DNA from: Stenomitos frigidus ULC18
GTDB lineage: Bacteria > Cyanobacteriota > Cyanobacteriia > Leptolyngbyales > Leptolyngbyaceae
Direction: 5' to 3'
Assembly (NCBI RefSeq): GCF_003003795.1
Contig: NZ_PVWK01000140.1
Location: 1 to 64,000 of the forward strand
Length of the DNA: 64,000 bases
In this document: positions 36,748-46,638 of the stretch, one piece after another
How positions within the stretch are numbered: the stretch's first letter is position 1
Layout: the number at the start of each line of letters is the position of its first letter
Program-made: the position numbers and the translations under genes
Notes under the pieces: model-generated
The model's input: only the letters and a program-made list of their open reading frames with translations
Told to the model about the DNA's origin: nothing
The model's database searches: none

Positions 36748-37685
36748 TGCCCACTAAATTTCTTGAAAGTCTGGGCGGTAAACTAGCCGAGCAATGGGCC
36801 GCCAATCTGCTCACCCCTGCCTTTATTTTCTGGAGTGGTGGGTTAGCCGCCTGGATTGACAAGTTTGGTTGGAATCGCTTACAGCAATGGTTTACCCAAC
36901 TTGATGAACCGCTCCAAATTGCTGTTCTGGTGAGTAGCTTGCTGCTGGTTGCAGCAACTGCCTTTGCCATCCAGCGGTTTGATCTGACAGTCCTGCGGTT
37001 TTTTGAAGGCTACTGGCCCACCTGGATGAATTTTCTGCGGCGGCGATTGCTGGCGCAACAACGACAACGGGTAAACCGGTTAAATACTCGTTGGCAGGCC
37101 CTCGCAGCACAGCGCGATCAGGAGGGTCTAACGGCAGAAGAGGTGGATGAGTTTGTGGCGATCGACTGGCGACTCCGGCAAGTCCCGGCTCAACCCGATC
37201 GCATGATGCCAACTAGTCTGGGAAATCTGCTGCGAGCCGCTGAGAGCCAACCCAGGGATAAGTATGGGTTAGATGCGATTATTTGCTGGCCTCGTCTGTG
37301 GTTGGTTTTGCCAGAGGCGATCAAGCAGAATTTGCAGGAAACCCGTGCCGAACTCAACACCGCCGCGCGGGTTTGGCTATGGGGAATCCTCTTTTTGATC
37401 TGGGCAGTTTGGGCATGGTGGGCGATTCCTGTTGCGTTACTGGTGGCGTGGTTTGCCTACGGTTGGATGCTGGGAGCCGCAGCTACCTATGGAGATCTGC
37501 TGGAGTCTGCTTTTGACCTGCATCGCCTCGATCTTTACCAGGCGCTTCACCTGCCACCGCCCTCCAGTCCGGCTGAGGAACGGCCACTCGGTCGGCAACT
37601 CACAGAGTATCTCTGGCGAGGGAGCGATCGCGAGAAACCGGGGTTTGTTTATCCCCAGGAGGGTGATCGCCATAAACCTAACTAA
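36747..37685 (+). CDS. Membrane protein, second gene of the caspase operon
   Basis: This 312-residue protein has an N-terminal hydrophobic stretch (TPAFIFWSGGLAAWI), a second (PLQIAVLVSSLLLVAATAFA), then a basic and Gln/Arg-rich soluble region of about 130 residues. Two adjacent helices near the C-terminus follow (VWLWGILFLIWAVWAWWAIP and PVALLVAWFAYGWMLGAA). No family was recognised. ATG at 36747 overlaps the previous stop by one base. It could anchor or regulate the caspase protein encoded next. Confidence 0.75.
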   Translation: MPTKFLESLGGKLAEQWAANLLTPAFIFWSGGLAAWIDKFGWNRLQQWFTQLDEPLQIAVLVSSLLLVAATAFAIQRFDLTVLRFFEGYWPTWMNFLRRRLLAQQRQRVNRLNTRWQALAAQRDQEGLTAEEVDEFVAIDWRLRQVPAQPDRMMPTSLGNLLRAAESQPRDKYGLDAIICWPRLWLVLPEAIKQNLQETRAELNTAARVWLWGILFLIWAVWAWWAIPVALLVAWFAYGWMLGAAATYGDLLESAFDLHRLDLYQALHLPPPSSPAEERPLGRQLTEYLWRGSDREKPGFVYPQEGDRHKPN

Positions 37686-37732
37686 GTTGAATTTTCCCCG
37701 GATATTCCCGCCTGTTTACAAAGGTGCTGGTT

Positions 37733-40690
37733 ATGAGTCGAGATGCGCTGGTTGTCGGTATTAATCTCTATCAACCGGGTGGCTTACAACAATTGCGATC
37801 GCCTGCCAATGATGCCGAAGCGATCGCCCAACGGTTAGAGCAGTATGGTCACTTTCGAGTCTGGCGACTGCCAGAATTCCTTGATCCCTTCGATCACAAT
37901 GCTCACCGGATTGCCCAAAACCAGACCGTCACCGCCACCCAGTTAGAAGAAGCACTGGTACGGCTCTTTAAGCCAGAGGGTGAGCATATTCCAGAGACGG
38001 CACTGTTTTACTTCTCCGGTCATGGCTTGCGGAAAAACCGGGGCATTCAGGAAGGCTTTCTTGCCACTAGTGAAGTCAATCCAGACACTGATCAGTGGGG
38101 GTTATCCCTCCAATGGTTGCGGCGACTCTTGCAAGCCAGTTCAGTGCGGCAGCAAATTGTTTGGCTGGACTGTTGCTACAGTGGCGAATTACTCAACTTT
38201 GAGGAAGCCGATCCAGGCGATCGGGGCAAAGGCCGCGATCGCTGTTTCATTGCCGCCTCGCGAGAGTTCGAGGTTGCTTATGCAGAGGCTGGCGGGCCAC
38301 ACAGTGTGCTAACAGAAGCCCTGATCCGAGCCTTAGATCCCACGGAGCGACCGAATGGGGTGGTCACTAATTTCACCATCACAGAGTTTCTGGAGTCTCA
38401 CCTGAGAACCGCCACCCAAAGCCCTCTGTTTGCCAACTCTGGCGGCAAAATTATGCTCACAGGGCGGCCTCAAGTCCCCGATCGCGTCGTCGCAGAAGAG
38501 AAATGTCCCTATAAAGCATTAAATTATTTTGATTGCAACGACGAAGATCCCAAATACTTTTTTGGCCGCACAGCACTCACGGATGCCCTGATTGAAAAAG
38601 TCCGCACCGGAGATTTTCTGGCTGTGGTCGGTGCTTCTGGCAGCGGGAAATCTTCCGTTGTGCGCGCCGGGCTGATGCATCAATTGAAATCGAGTTCCCG
38701 ACTTTCTGGCAGCAATCAATGGTCGATTCACCTTTTTCAACCGGGTGTCCATCCGCTCCAAAGTCTAACTAACGCCTTTTTAACGGCGGAAGCATCAACG
38801 GTAGATCAAGCGGCTCAGTTGCAAAAGCTGACTCACCTGATCAGCGCTGGTTCAACGGGCTTAGGGCATTTGGTCGATGCGACACCTCATCGGCTAGTGC
38901 TCGTCATCGACCAGTTTGAAGAATGCTTTACCCAGTGTCGAGATGAGGCCGAACGGCAAGAGTTTTTTGCCTGTTTACTGGGAGCCTTAGAGCGCTCTGA
39001 TCACAAATTGTGCCTTGTCCTGACGCTACGAGCAGACTTTTTGGGCAAATGCTTAGAGCAGGACTACTCCGGACTGGCGAAACAAATTCAGGATCATTTA
39101 GTGCCTGTCACCCCCATGACCCGGGAGGAACTCGAGCAAGCCATTGTTGAACCTGCCAAACAAGTGGGTCTGGAGATTGAACCCGATCTGGTGTCTCAAA
39201 TGATTATCGATGTGCAAGGTGCACCGGGTAGCCTGCCCTTGCTGCAATATACCCTAACGGAACTTTGGCAGCATCGAGCGGTCAATTGGCTGACTTTTGC
39301 CGCCTACACGAACCTGGGTGGCGTGCGCGGTACGCTCCAGCAAAGTGCAGAAGCGCTCTATGCTGCCCTAAACGCCCAAGAGCAAGATGTCGCCAAGCAC
39401 ATTTTTCTGGAACTGACTCAATTGGGTGATGGGGACGGGGTAGCCGATACTCGCAGACAAGTTCCGAAACGAGAGTTCATCTCAACTCAACAGTCAGCAG
39501 CAATGGTCGAAGCGGTACTTCTCCGCCTCTTAGAGGCACGACTGCTGGTTACAACAGAATTAATTGAGAAAAATCAAGCCGCTCGTCACGTCGAAGTCAT
39601 TGATGTGGCCCATGAAGCCCTGATCCGTTACTGGCCCAGACTTCATGGCTGGATTGAGGAAAATCGGGTGGCTTTGAGAAAGAAGCATGAGCTTGAGGCA
39701 GCGGCAGGAGTTTGGTTGGAAAACGGGAAAGCCACTGAACTGGCCTACCTTCTGCAAGGTTCAAAGTTGTCTGAAGCGCGGGCGTTCATTCAGGAGCATG
39801 GCGATCGCCTGCCGCTTTCCAGTACCGCTATCGCTTTTATCCACATCAGTCGCGTGCAAGAGCGCCAACGACAGCGCATGCGGTGGAGTATCATACTCGC
39901 CTTTCCAACGCTGATCATCCTCTTTCTGGGAGTGTTTGGCCTGCAACAGCAAACGTCAAAGCAAAGGATTCAACAAACGATTCAAGGGCTGTTCCTATCC
40001 GATGATCCTGCGACTGTTGCACAGGCTTTGCCACTGTCTTTTACCGCAGCTCAGCAACTGGAAAGGAATCCCACCAACGAAAATATTGATCTTGCCCTCT
40101 CTTATTACCGGCGAATCATGGTTGTTACTTCCAGATTGGCAAAGCAACCGCCAAATCCATTGAATAGCCCCTTTAGTCAAGCACACGCTCAAGCCGAAAG
40201 TGGAATGGCTGCCCTGATCAATCGATACAGAATGGGGGAATTGAAGAACGATCTTGAGCATCCACAATTTGGCAAACCGATTCCGAATGCAAAATTTACT
40301 CTATTTGAAAAGGCGTTTACCCATGGAGCCCTACAAACCACCTACAAAATTTTGATGCTTAATTTTGGTGCAGGAGCCGATCTCAATCGGGATGGTCAAC
40401 TCAGTGAAGATGAAGCACAATTAATGCCCTGTGAAACATTAAAGGAAATTGAAACACTATGGCAAGCCCAAAAATCAAATTGCAGCTGGGATGATACTAC
40501 CTGCATTGAGATGCCGATCGACAAAACACAAAAGCTTTCAAGTCAGTCTCTCGCAACAGCTATTTTTGACCCTGCCGGAGTCGAGTATGCCATCGATCGA
40601 ATTAAAGCTTGTCACCCAATCAAGAACAAAACGGCAGCTAGTTCCGTCAACCCATCATTAAACTCATCGAATGGACATCAGTCATCATGA
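37733..40690 (+). CDS. Caspase-like protease fused to an nSTAND ATPase, membrane helix and EF-hand
   Basis: The 985-residue protein begins with a caspase (p20-like) domain (about 1-245) with His97 in FYFSGHGLR and Cys148 in LDCCYSGE. The nSTAND1-type ATPase follows with a P-loop GASGSGKSS (300-308), Walker B LVLVIDQFEECF (about 389-399) and the nSTAND elements LRADFLG and GSLPLLQYTLTELW. A membrane helix lies at about 716-738. The last 245 residues are not WD40 or TPR repeats, as is usual, but a helical region with a textbook EF-hand loop DLNRDGQLSEDE (883-894). It is probably a membrane-anchored protease triggered by a ligand or by calcium. GTG 37724 is an alternative start. Confidence 0.88.
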   Translation: MSRDALVVGINLYQPGGLQQLRSPANDAEAIAQRLEQYGHFRVWRLPEFLDPFDHNAHRIAQNQTVTATQLEEALVRLFKPEGEHIPETALFYFSGHGLRKNRGIQEGFLATSEVNPDTDQWGLSLQWLRRLLQASSVRQQIVWLDCCYSGELLNFEEADPGDRGKGRDRCFIAASREFEVAYAEAGGPHSVLTEALIRALDPTERPNGVVTNFTITEFLESHLRTATQSPLFANSGGKIMLTGRPQVPDRVVAEEKCPYKALNYFDCNDEDPKYFFGRTALTDALIEKVRTGDFLAVVGASGSGKSSVVRAGLMHQLKSSSRLSGSNQWSIHLFQPGVHPLQSLTNAFLTAEASTVDQAAQLQKLTHLISAGSTGLGHLVDATPHRLVLVIDQFEECFTQCRDEAERQEFFACLLGALERSDHKLCLVLTLRADFLGKCLEQDYSGLAKQIQDHLVPVTPMTREELEQAIVEPAKQVGLEIEPDLVSQMIIDVQGAPGSLPLLQYTLTELWQHRAVNWLTFAAYTNLGGVRGTLQQSAEALYAALNAQEQDVAKHIFLELTQLGDGDGVADTRRQVPKREFISTQQSAAMVEAVLLRLLEARLLVTTELIEKNQAARHVEVIDVAHEALIRYWPRLHGWIEENRVALRKKHELEAAAGVWLENGKATELAYLLQGSKLSEARAFIQEHGDRLPLSSTAIAFIHISRVQERQRQRMRWSIILAFPTLIILFLGVFGLQQQTSKQRIQQTIQGLFLSDDPATVAQALPLSFTAAQQLERNPTNENIDLALSYYRRIMVVTSRLAKQPPNPLNSPFSQAHAQAESGMAALINRYRMGELKNDLEHPQFGKPIPNAKFTLFEKAFTHGALQTTYKILMLNFGAGADLNRDGQLSEDEAQLMPCETLKEIETLWQAQKSNCSWDDTTCIEMPIDKTQKLSSQSLATAIFDPAGVEYAIDRIKACHPIKNKTAASSVNPSLNSSNGHQSS

Positions 40691-42033
40691 AAACCCTCTA
40701 TGATTCATCCCAACCATCCGCATCTCAACATTCACAACGAAAGTTTTATCAGAGGCTACTAGCCCTGATCACACTCACTTTAATGCCTGTTAGTGTATTT
40801 GCAAATGCCCTTCAAGCCTTTGCCATTCCACAATCCGCCACCATTGCTGACTTGAAACCTGAATCAGGCAGTGGTGTTCCTGCCATTCGCATGGATCAGA
40901 AGCAACGCCCAGCGCCAGCCTCAAAAAATCAAACCATCAATTTGCAATTCCAAAATAGCATTCCAAGACAGTCTATCCTGGTGGTGGGTGGTCAACGCAG
41001 TCAGGTGCACGTCAGGTTCGACCATCCGGCTGATCCACTTTTGCAAATTGGTCCTGGTGATAGCGCTACAGAATACCTCTTTCCCTGTGCAATTCATGGC
41101 GCTGCAACGATCGGATGGAAAGCCATGAACCGGAATAGTAGGGGTTGCACTTCCGTCATTGCTAAATCGGGTCGAGGGCCCTCCGCAATGAACCTTCCCA
41201 AAGCAACTGGGTATCAACTGGGTCTGGCCAGCGACAAAAGCTTACAGGCAAAAAATCCTGCGGGTTCTTTTCAATATTGTAGTGTTTTGGAAGAGGCTGG
41301 CTCAGGGTGGGGATTTAGCGATTCGACCGATGGCACAACGAACCCCTGTCAAAAAGCAATTGAAGAGTGCAAGAGTAACGGGGTTGCTGGTTCCTGCGAG
41401 GTGGCGACCCTGGGTGAAGAACCACTGGAGACGCAAGAACTAATGGCCTTCGTTCAATGTTCTGGAAATATCGTCTTCCCAGCTAAAGGCAGTGGTCAAA
41501 GCATGGTGGACTCAGAACTCAAGACATTACACCAAGAGGCTCGCTACATAAATGGTAAGTCATGTTTTATTAATGTCTATCACCCAGGGGATGTGGCGAT
41601 TTCTCCTGCCAGTGATGACGTCACGCTAATCCAACTCCAACCGCTCAACTCTGGCAGCATCGAAGTGTCGGTATTAGTGGGATCAGTAGACATCGTATCA
41701 GTAGACAGGCAGCATAGTCTGAGGCTGCAAAAAGGCAATAAGTATCAATCGGGTGAAAATATCATTAAGCCTATAGACTGCCCCAAAACTTTAGGTTCGG
41801 GATCCATGCAATCTTTTCTAAATCCTGCACTTTGGGCGGGTGCGCCAGGAATCTCAAGCCAATTAGCAGAATACAAACAAAAATTTTGTGCAACGGGGGG
41901 ATCGCCTGAGCGACCAACAGAACCTCCCACCGGAATTAATATTCCCTTTCCTTTGCCCCGACCAATACATAGAGGAAACGATGGTAGAGGAAATAATGGT
42001 GGGGGAAACAATCTATTGATTCCTCTACGGTAG
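40687..42033 (+). CDS. Secreted FecR-like protein, fourth gene of the caspase operon
   Basis: The 448-residue protein has a signal peptide (RLLALITLTLMPVSVFANA, about residues 24-42). An N-terminal domain contains cysteines and strands (NLQFQN, QVHVRFDHPADPLLQIGPGD). A later region resembles the FecR fold (PGDVAISPASDDVTLIQLQP and IEVSVLVGSVDIVSVDR), and the tail is Pro/Gly-rich (PTEPPTGINIPFPLPRP, NDGRGNNGGGNN). ATGA overlap with the caspase gene shows translational coupling. It is exported and may be a sensor or a substrate of the system. The family call is tentative. Confidence 0.7.
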   Translation: MKTLYDSSQPSASQHSQRKFYQRLLALITLTLMPVSVFANALQAFAIPQSATIADLKPESGSGVPAIRMDQKQRPAPASKNQTINLQFQNSIPRQSILVVGGQRSQVHVRFDHPADPLLQIGPGDSATEYLFPCAIHGAATIGWKAMNRNSRGCTSVIAKSGRGPSAMNLPKATGYQLGLASDKSLQAKNPAGSFQYCSVLEEAGSGWGFSDSTDGTTNPCQKAIEECKSNGVAGSCEVATLGEEPLETQELMAFVQCSGNIVFPAKGSGQSMVDSELKTLHQEARYINGKSCFINVYHPGDVAISPASDDVTLIQLQPLNSGSIEVSVLVGSVDIVSVDRQHSLRLQKGNKYQSGENIIKPIDCPKTLGSGSMQSFLNPALWAGAPGISSQLAEYKQKFCATGGSPERPTEPPTGINIPFPLPRPIHRGNDGRGNNGGGNNLLIPLR

Positions 42034-42627
42034 AGGAATCAATGGCAGGAGCCAAGGGGGCAGTAGATGATTAAACAGAGTTCCATTGCATAGGCGAGTT
42101 CCTTGGTAAGATTCGCGCCTGCGCGATCGCCTTCACCTTCTAGTTTAGGCTTCCTGGTGTCAACCCACTATTTCTGCCCTCAAAATCACCCATTTTGATT
42201 TGAGTGCGATCGCTTTCCTTTATAACGCGATCGCCGATCGCCCGTAGGATCGGTGAAAGAACACAGCCCATCATTGCTGAATGAGGGTATGAACCGTCTG
42301 ATCGCGATATCGGCTGGGGGGCGACACGGCTGTTCGCCTCTACGAAATTCATACCTTTGATCAGCAATGCCCTGCTGCAAGGTTGGCTTACAACTCTGCA
42401 AAAACTTCTGGGAAAGGAATGGGACTGGATGGAGTAGTCGATGATCTGTCGCTGCAATTTAGCCGCAAAACTCGCAAAGCTCAAGCGGTAGCAGAGTAGT
42501 CTAGATTTTCACTGAAGAGTCATAGGTGGCGGTTGTAATTACCCATGACTGATTACTAAGCGGTCATGGGCAAATGTAGTTTGACCGCTCCTCCGTTTTT
42601 GGAGCGGCAACAGCTAGTTTTTTCGCA
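42034..42627. other. Intergenic region downstream of the caspase operon
   Basis: About 595 bases. It contains HIP1 sites near 42210-42235 and two short palindromes: CCCATGAC...GTCATGGG (42542-42570) and CCGCTCC...GGAGCGG (42585-42607). The second lies just past the 3' end of trhO and might end its transcription, although no T-run follows. A 114-residue minus-strand frame here was judged unreliable. Confidence 0.5.
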
Positions 42628-43488
42628 CTACCGTTGTCGTGCTTGTTGGCGCAATCGCTTCTCCTCGGTCAAGCTGTCAATGCAGTAGGGACAGGCGATG
42701 CCATCTTCGTAATCAGGAGACGCTTTGTCCTCGTCTGAAATGGGATGTCCACAACTGCGGCACATATCATGGGTTCCCGGCTCCAAGCCGTGCTGCACCG
42801 CAACGCGTTGATCGAAGACGAAACATTCGCCTTCCCATAAGCTTTCGTCGGTCGGCACCGCTTCCAAATACTTCAGAATGCCGCCTTTGAGGTGATAAAC
42901 ATTCTCGAACCCTTGAGCCAGCATAAACGCAGACGCTTTTTCGCAGCGAATACCACCTGTGCAGAAGAGCGCGACTTTTTTCTGCTTTGCGGGATCGAGA
43001 TGTGTGCGAACGTACTCAGGAAACTGGCGGAACGATCGAGTCTCTGGATTCTCTGCCCCCTGAAAGCTACCAATGCTGACTTCGTAGTTGTTGCGGGTAT
43101 CAATGACGGTGACATCAGGGTCAGCAATGAGCGCATTCCAGTCGTTTGCCTCAACGTATGTGCCCACTTGGACATTGGGGTCAGCGTCGGGAACGCCGAT
43201 CGTGACAATTTCTGACTTGAGGCGCACTTTCAGGCGAGCGAACGGCTGCACGGCTGCAAGCGATTCCTTGTGCTCCAGATCAGCGAAACGGGGATCAGCA
43301 CGCAGAAAGGATAGCACCGCATCGATCGCCGCTCGCGAACCCGCGATCGTGCCATTGATCCCCTCTTCTGCCAACAAAAGCGTCCCTTTAATGCCTTGCT
43401 GCTGGCATAACGACAAGAGAGGCTGTTGCTGCTCAGCAAAATCAAGCAGCCTCACAAATTTGTAGAGCGTCGCAACCACCAACGTCAT
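42628..43488 (-). CDS. trhO: tRNA uridine(34) hydroxylase, rhodanese-like
   Basis: TrhO hydroxylates uridine at the wobble position of some tRNAs using molecular oxygen, giving 5-hydroxyuridine. The N-terminal half contains [19 protein letters not shown]. The rhodanese domain has [16 protein letters not shown] and the active loop [12 protein letters not shown]. The C-terminal tail carries four cysteines (CRSCGHP, CPYC), likely a zinc site. At 286 residues the size is normal. It is divergent from the gene at 43896. Confidence 0.93.
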   Translation of the reverse strand: MTLVVATLYKFVRLLDFAEQQQPLLSLCQQQGIKGTLLLAEEGINGTIAGSRAAIDAVLSFLRADPRFADLEHKESLAAVQPFARLKVRLKSEIVTIGVPDADPNVQVGTYVEANDWNALIADPDVTVIDTRNNYEVSIGSFQGAENPETRSFRQFPEYVRTHLDPAKQKKVALFCTGGIRCEKASAFMLAQGFENVYHLKGGILKYLEAVPTDESLWEGECFVFDQRVAVQHGLEPGTHDMCRSCGHPISDEDKASPDYEDGIACPYCIDSLTEEKRLRQQARQR

Positions 43489-43895
43489 GATTCAGGCAAC
43501 CGCAGTGCGGGAAATAACAAAGGTATTACCTCTTTACCTTAGTAGACAACAGCCTGTACAGATTAATACGCTGCGGTCGAGTTGACTCTCATCTGCGTGA
43601 GGCTTCTACCTTATGATGGGGAATCTTTGGAAGAGGTTTCGGTATTCTAAGGATAACGATCGTAGCGTGTAGTCTCTAGAACTCAGGTTGGCTCATTGAT
43701 CGGACTATATATAGATCCGTAAGCAACCTATTCTATAAGCCACTCATAGAGCTGAGGTTGATGCCTGATACGCTGGAATTCTTGCCGCAGCAGCACTTAC
43801 AAAAGTAGCATCGACCAGAAGCAGCATCGACGCTTATAACTAATATCAGGTATCAGGAAACGAGGGGACTATCAGGGAATGAGGAGAATTTTTAG
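43489..43895. other. Intergenic region between trhO and the gene at 43896
   Basis: About 400 bases between divergent genes. It has no frame worth calling. The leader of the gene at 43896 contains GAGGAG (43879-43884) before its ATG. Promoter boxes could not be assigned with confidence. Confidence 0.5.
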
Positions 43896-44396
43896 ATGAA
43901 CAATCAAATTCAAACGCAAGCTGCTAAGGTCTGGCAACTCGTCAAAGACCCAGACACCGGGGCAACCTATACCAAAACGGTTTCCACAACCTGGGCTCTT
44001 CTGAAAGAAACAGGCTATCTACTCTGGTTGGTTGTTTGTTTAACACTAGTCTTTGGCGACTGGATCTGGCGAACGGGCTACCGTACTGGCTGGAGCACCC
44101 GCGAATGGATCAACAATTTTGAAAAGCCAAACACCGATCGCGTTGCTCAAGATGCGGGTCAAGGGCTACTGGAAGCCAGTAAGTCAGCCGTTACAAGCGC
44201 GATCGCCACAGCCAAAAATCAGCTAGGCATTGAAGCTAAGCCCGAACCGCTGTTGACAAGCACACCACCTGCAACGCCAGCCCCAAAGGCGACGCCAGCA
44301 CCGACCCCGACACCAACACCGACACCAACACCGGCACCACCACTCAAACCCTCCACACCACCTTCACCGAACACGGAGGAATTGGATTCTGAATAG
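43896..44396 (+). CDS. Membrane-anchored protein with a Pro/Thr-rich tail
   Basis: A 166-residue protein with one hydrophobic segment (about 42-58, GYLLWLVVCLTLVFGDWIW). The soluble tail is helical in its first part and ends in a repeat-rich Pro/Thr/Ala stretch encoded by CCGACACCAACA-type repeats. No family was recognised. A good GAGG site precedes the start. It is 84 bases upstream of speA on the same strand. Confidence 0.65.
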   Translation: MNNQIQTQAAKVWQLVKDPDTGATYTKTVSTTWALLKETGYLLWLVVCLTLVFGDWIWRTGYRTGWSTREWINNFEKPNTDRVAQDAGQGLLEASKSAVTSAIATAKNQLGIEAKPEPLLTSTPPATPAPKATPAPTPTPTPTPTPAPPLKPSTPPSPNTEELDSE

Positions 44397-44480
44397 CCGT
44401 TGGGTGCCGTGCCTTACCTACAGCATCAGGATGGATGCGATAGACTAGCACTTCAGAAATGATTGCGAGGTCAAGAGAGA

Positions 44481-46565
44481 ATGGGGGCACGGTCAACTTC
44501 TGCAAAGGCTGATTCAGGCATGGAATCGGTGGTATCAACCGAACAACAAACGGTGAAAGCACAGCTTCAGGCTACTAGTGGATCGAAGTCTGATGTCAAT
44601 CGCTCACACAACGCCTGGTCGATCGAAAAAAGCGAGGAACTCTACCGCATTACTGGTTGGGGCGAACCCTACTTTTCGATCAATGCAGCAGGACACGTCA
44701 CGGTTTCTCCAGAAGGCGATCGCGGTGGCTCTCTTGACCTTTTTGACCTCGTTAATGCCCTCAAGCAGCGGAACCTCGGCTTGCCACTCCTGATCCGCTT
44801 CTCCGACATTCTCGAAGACCGGATTGAGCGGTTAAACGCAGCGTTTGCCAAAGCGATCGCACGGTACAACTATCCCGGTGTATATCGCGGTGTGTTTCCC
44901 GTCAAGTGCAACCAGCAGCGGCATTTAGTTGAAGCACTCGTCCGGTTTGGTAAACCGCATCAGTTCGGTTTAGAAGCGGGTTCAAAACCCGAACTGATGA
45001 TTGCACTGGCAACATTAAAAACTCCCGGCGCACTGCTGATCTGTAACGGCTACAAAGACCGTGAGTACATTGAGATGGCCATTCTGGCACAGCAGTTGGG
45101 GCAGACCCCCATTATTGTGCTGGAGCAAATTGAAGAAGTGCCGCTGGTGATTGAAGCGGGTCGCAAGTTAGGCATTCGTCCCATTCTGGGTGTGCGTGCC
45201 AAGTTGAGCAGCAAAGGCGTGGGACGTTGGGGCACCTCGGCCGGCGATCGCGCCAAATTTGGCCTCACCGTGCCCGAAATTCTCAGCACGGTTGAGCAAC
45301 TGAGCGCTGCTAATATGCTGGACTCGCTGCAGCTCTTGCATTACCACATCGGTTCTCAGATCTCGTCAATCGCCGTGGTCAAAACTGCTATTCAGGAAGC
45401 CAGCCAGATTTATGTAGAACTGGCGAAACTGGGCGCAGACATGAAGTATCTGGATGTCGGTGGTGGGTTAGGCGTAGATTATGACGGTTCCAAAACCAAC
45501 TTCTATGCTTCCAAAAACTACAACATTCAGAATTACGCCAATGATGTGGTTGCTGAGGTAAAGGAAGCCTGCGATGAGCGTAAGTTACCAGTACCAACCC
45601 TGGTGAGCGAAAGCGGTCGGGCGATCGCCTCGCACCAATCCGTCCTCGTATTCGATGTGCTCAGCACCAGCGAAGTGCCTTCTGGTGTGCCCGAACCTGT
45701 CCAGGAAACGGAACACCTGATCATCCGCAACCTCTACGAAACCTACGAATCCATCACGGTCGAGAACTATCAAGAGGCATACCACGACGCCACCCAGTTT
45801 AAAGAAGAAGCCATCAGCTTATTCAACTTCGGCTACGTCAGCTTGCCCGAACGTGCGCGCGCCGAACGTCTCTACTGGGTCTGCTGCGAAAAGATTTTGG
45901 CGATCGCCCGTCAGCAAGAATATGTCCCCGATGACCTGGAAGATCTCGAAAAGATCATGGCGTCGATCTATTACATCAATCTGTCCGTCTTTCAATCGGC
46001 ACCGGATAGTTGGGCGATCGATCAGCTGTTCCCCATCATGCCTATCCATCGCCTCGACGAAGAACCCACCAAGCGTGCGACTCTCGCCGACCTTACCTGC
46101 GATAGCGACGGCAAAATTGACCAGTTTATTGACTTGAAGGATGTGAAGCCCGTGTTGGAGTTGCACCCACTTCAAAAGGCCGAAGGCAAAAGTATTAAGG
46201 ATGAATCCGGAACTCATCCCTCATCCCTTATCCCTCATCCCTCTCCCGAACCCTACTACCTTGCGATGTTCCTTGGCGGCGCGTACCAGGAAATCATGGG
46301 CAACCTGCACAACCTGTTTGGTGACACCAACGCGGTTCATATTCACCTCACGCCCAAAGGATACGAGATCGAGCATGTGGTTAAAGGCGACACAATGACG
46401 GAAGTCCTCGGCTATGTGCAGTACGACTCTGAAGACCTGATCGAAAGCATTCGTCAACAAACCGAACTGGCACTGCGAGAAAAACGCATCACGCTGCAAG
46501 AATCCCAACTGTTGCTGCAAAACTACGAGCGTAGCTTGAGCCGCTATACCTACTTGTCTGCCTGA
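44481..46565 (+). CDS. speA: Biosynthetic arginine decarboxylase
   Basis: SpeA converts arginine to agmatine, the first step of plant-like polyamine synthesis, using pyridoxal phosphate. The PLP lysine lies in VFPVKCNQQRHLVEALVRFG. Other family parts are RFSDILEDRIERLN, YLDVGGGLGVDYDGS and MFLGGAYQEIMGNLHNLFG. ATG at 44481 is chosen (MGARSTSAKA); TTG 44463 and ATG 44520 are alternatives. Near residues 568-590 an in-frame polar stretch (KDESGTHPSSLIPHPS) is encoded by TCATCCC-type repeats. Confidence 0.95.
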   Translation: MGARSTSAKADSGMESVVSTEQQTVKAQLQATSGSKSDVNRSHNAWSIEKSEELYRITGWGEPYFSINAAGHVTVSPEGDRGGSLDLFDLVNALKQRNLGLPLLIRFSDILEDRIERLNAAFAKAIARYNYPGVYRGVFPVKCNQQRHLVEALVRFGKPHQFGLEAGSKPELMIALATLKTPGALLICNGYKDREYIEMAILAQQLGQTPIIVLEQIEEVPLVIEAGRKLGIRPILGVRAKLSSKGVGRWGTSAGDRAKFGLTVPEILSTVEQLSAANMLDSLQLLHYHIGSQISSIAVVKTAIQEASQIYVELAKLGADMKYLDVGGGLGVDYDGSKTNFYASKNYNIQNYANDVVAEVKEACDERKLPVPTLVSESGRAIASHQSVLVFDVLSTSEVPSGVPEPVQETEHLIIRNLYETYESITVENYQEAYHDATQFKEEAISLFNFGYVSLPERARAERLYWVCCEKILAIARQQEYVPDDLEDLEKIMASIYYINLSVFQSAPDSWAIDQLFPIMPIHRLDEEPTKRATLADLTCDSDGKIDQFIDLKDVKPVLELHPLQKAEGKSIKDESGTHPSSLIPHPSPEPYYLAMFLGGAYQEIMGNLHNLFGDTNAVHIHLTPKGYEIEHVVKGDTMTEVLGYVQYDSEDLIESIRQQTELALREKRITLQESQLLLQNYERSLSRYTYLSA
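46185..46250. repeat. TCATCCC / TTATCCC heptamers inside speA
   Basis: A run of degenerate seven-base repeats (TCATCCC, TTATCCC, TCATCCC) lies inside the speA coding sequence. It keeps the frame and adds a Ser/His/Pro-rich loop between conserved parts of the enzyme. It is the second gene in this window with such an insertion. Confidence 0.85.
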
Positions 46566-46638
46566 CATAGCTGCGTGAGTCGTGTAGACTTTTGAGAAAT
46601 GATTGCGGCGAATAGTACTCTTCAAAGCCCTGAATGCC

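Noticed and set aside
40687-42033. Reading the secreted protein as an exosortase substrate
   Set aside because: Its C-terminus is Gly/Asn-rich with a short polar end and has neither a PEP-like motif nor a terminal membrane helix.
42140-42484. 114-residue minus-strand frame after the caspase operon
   Set aside because: It runs through HIP1-rich sequence, has no family likeness, and its composition looks non-coding.
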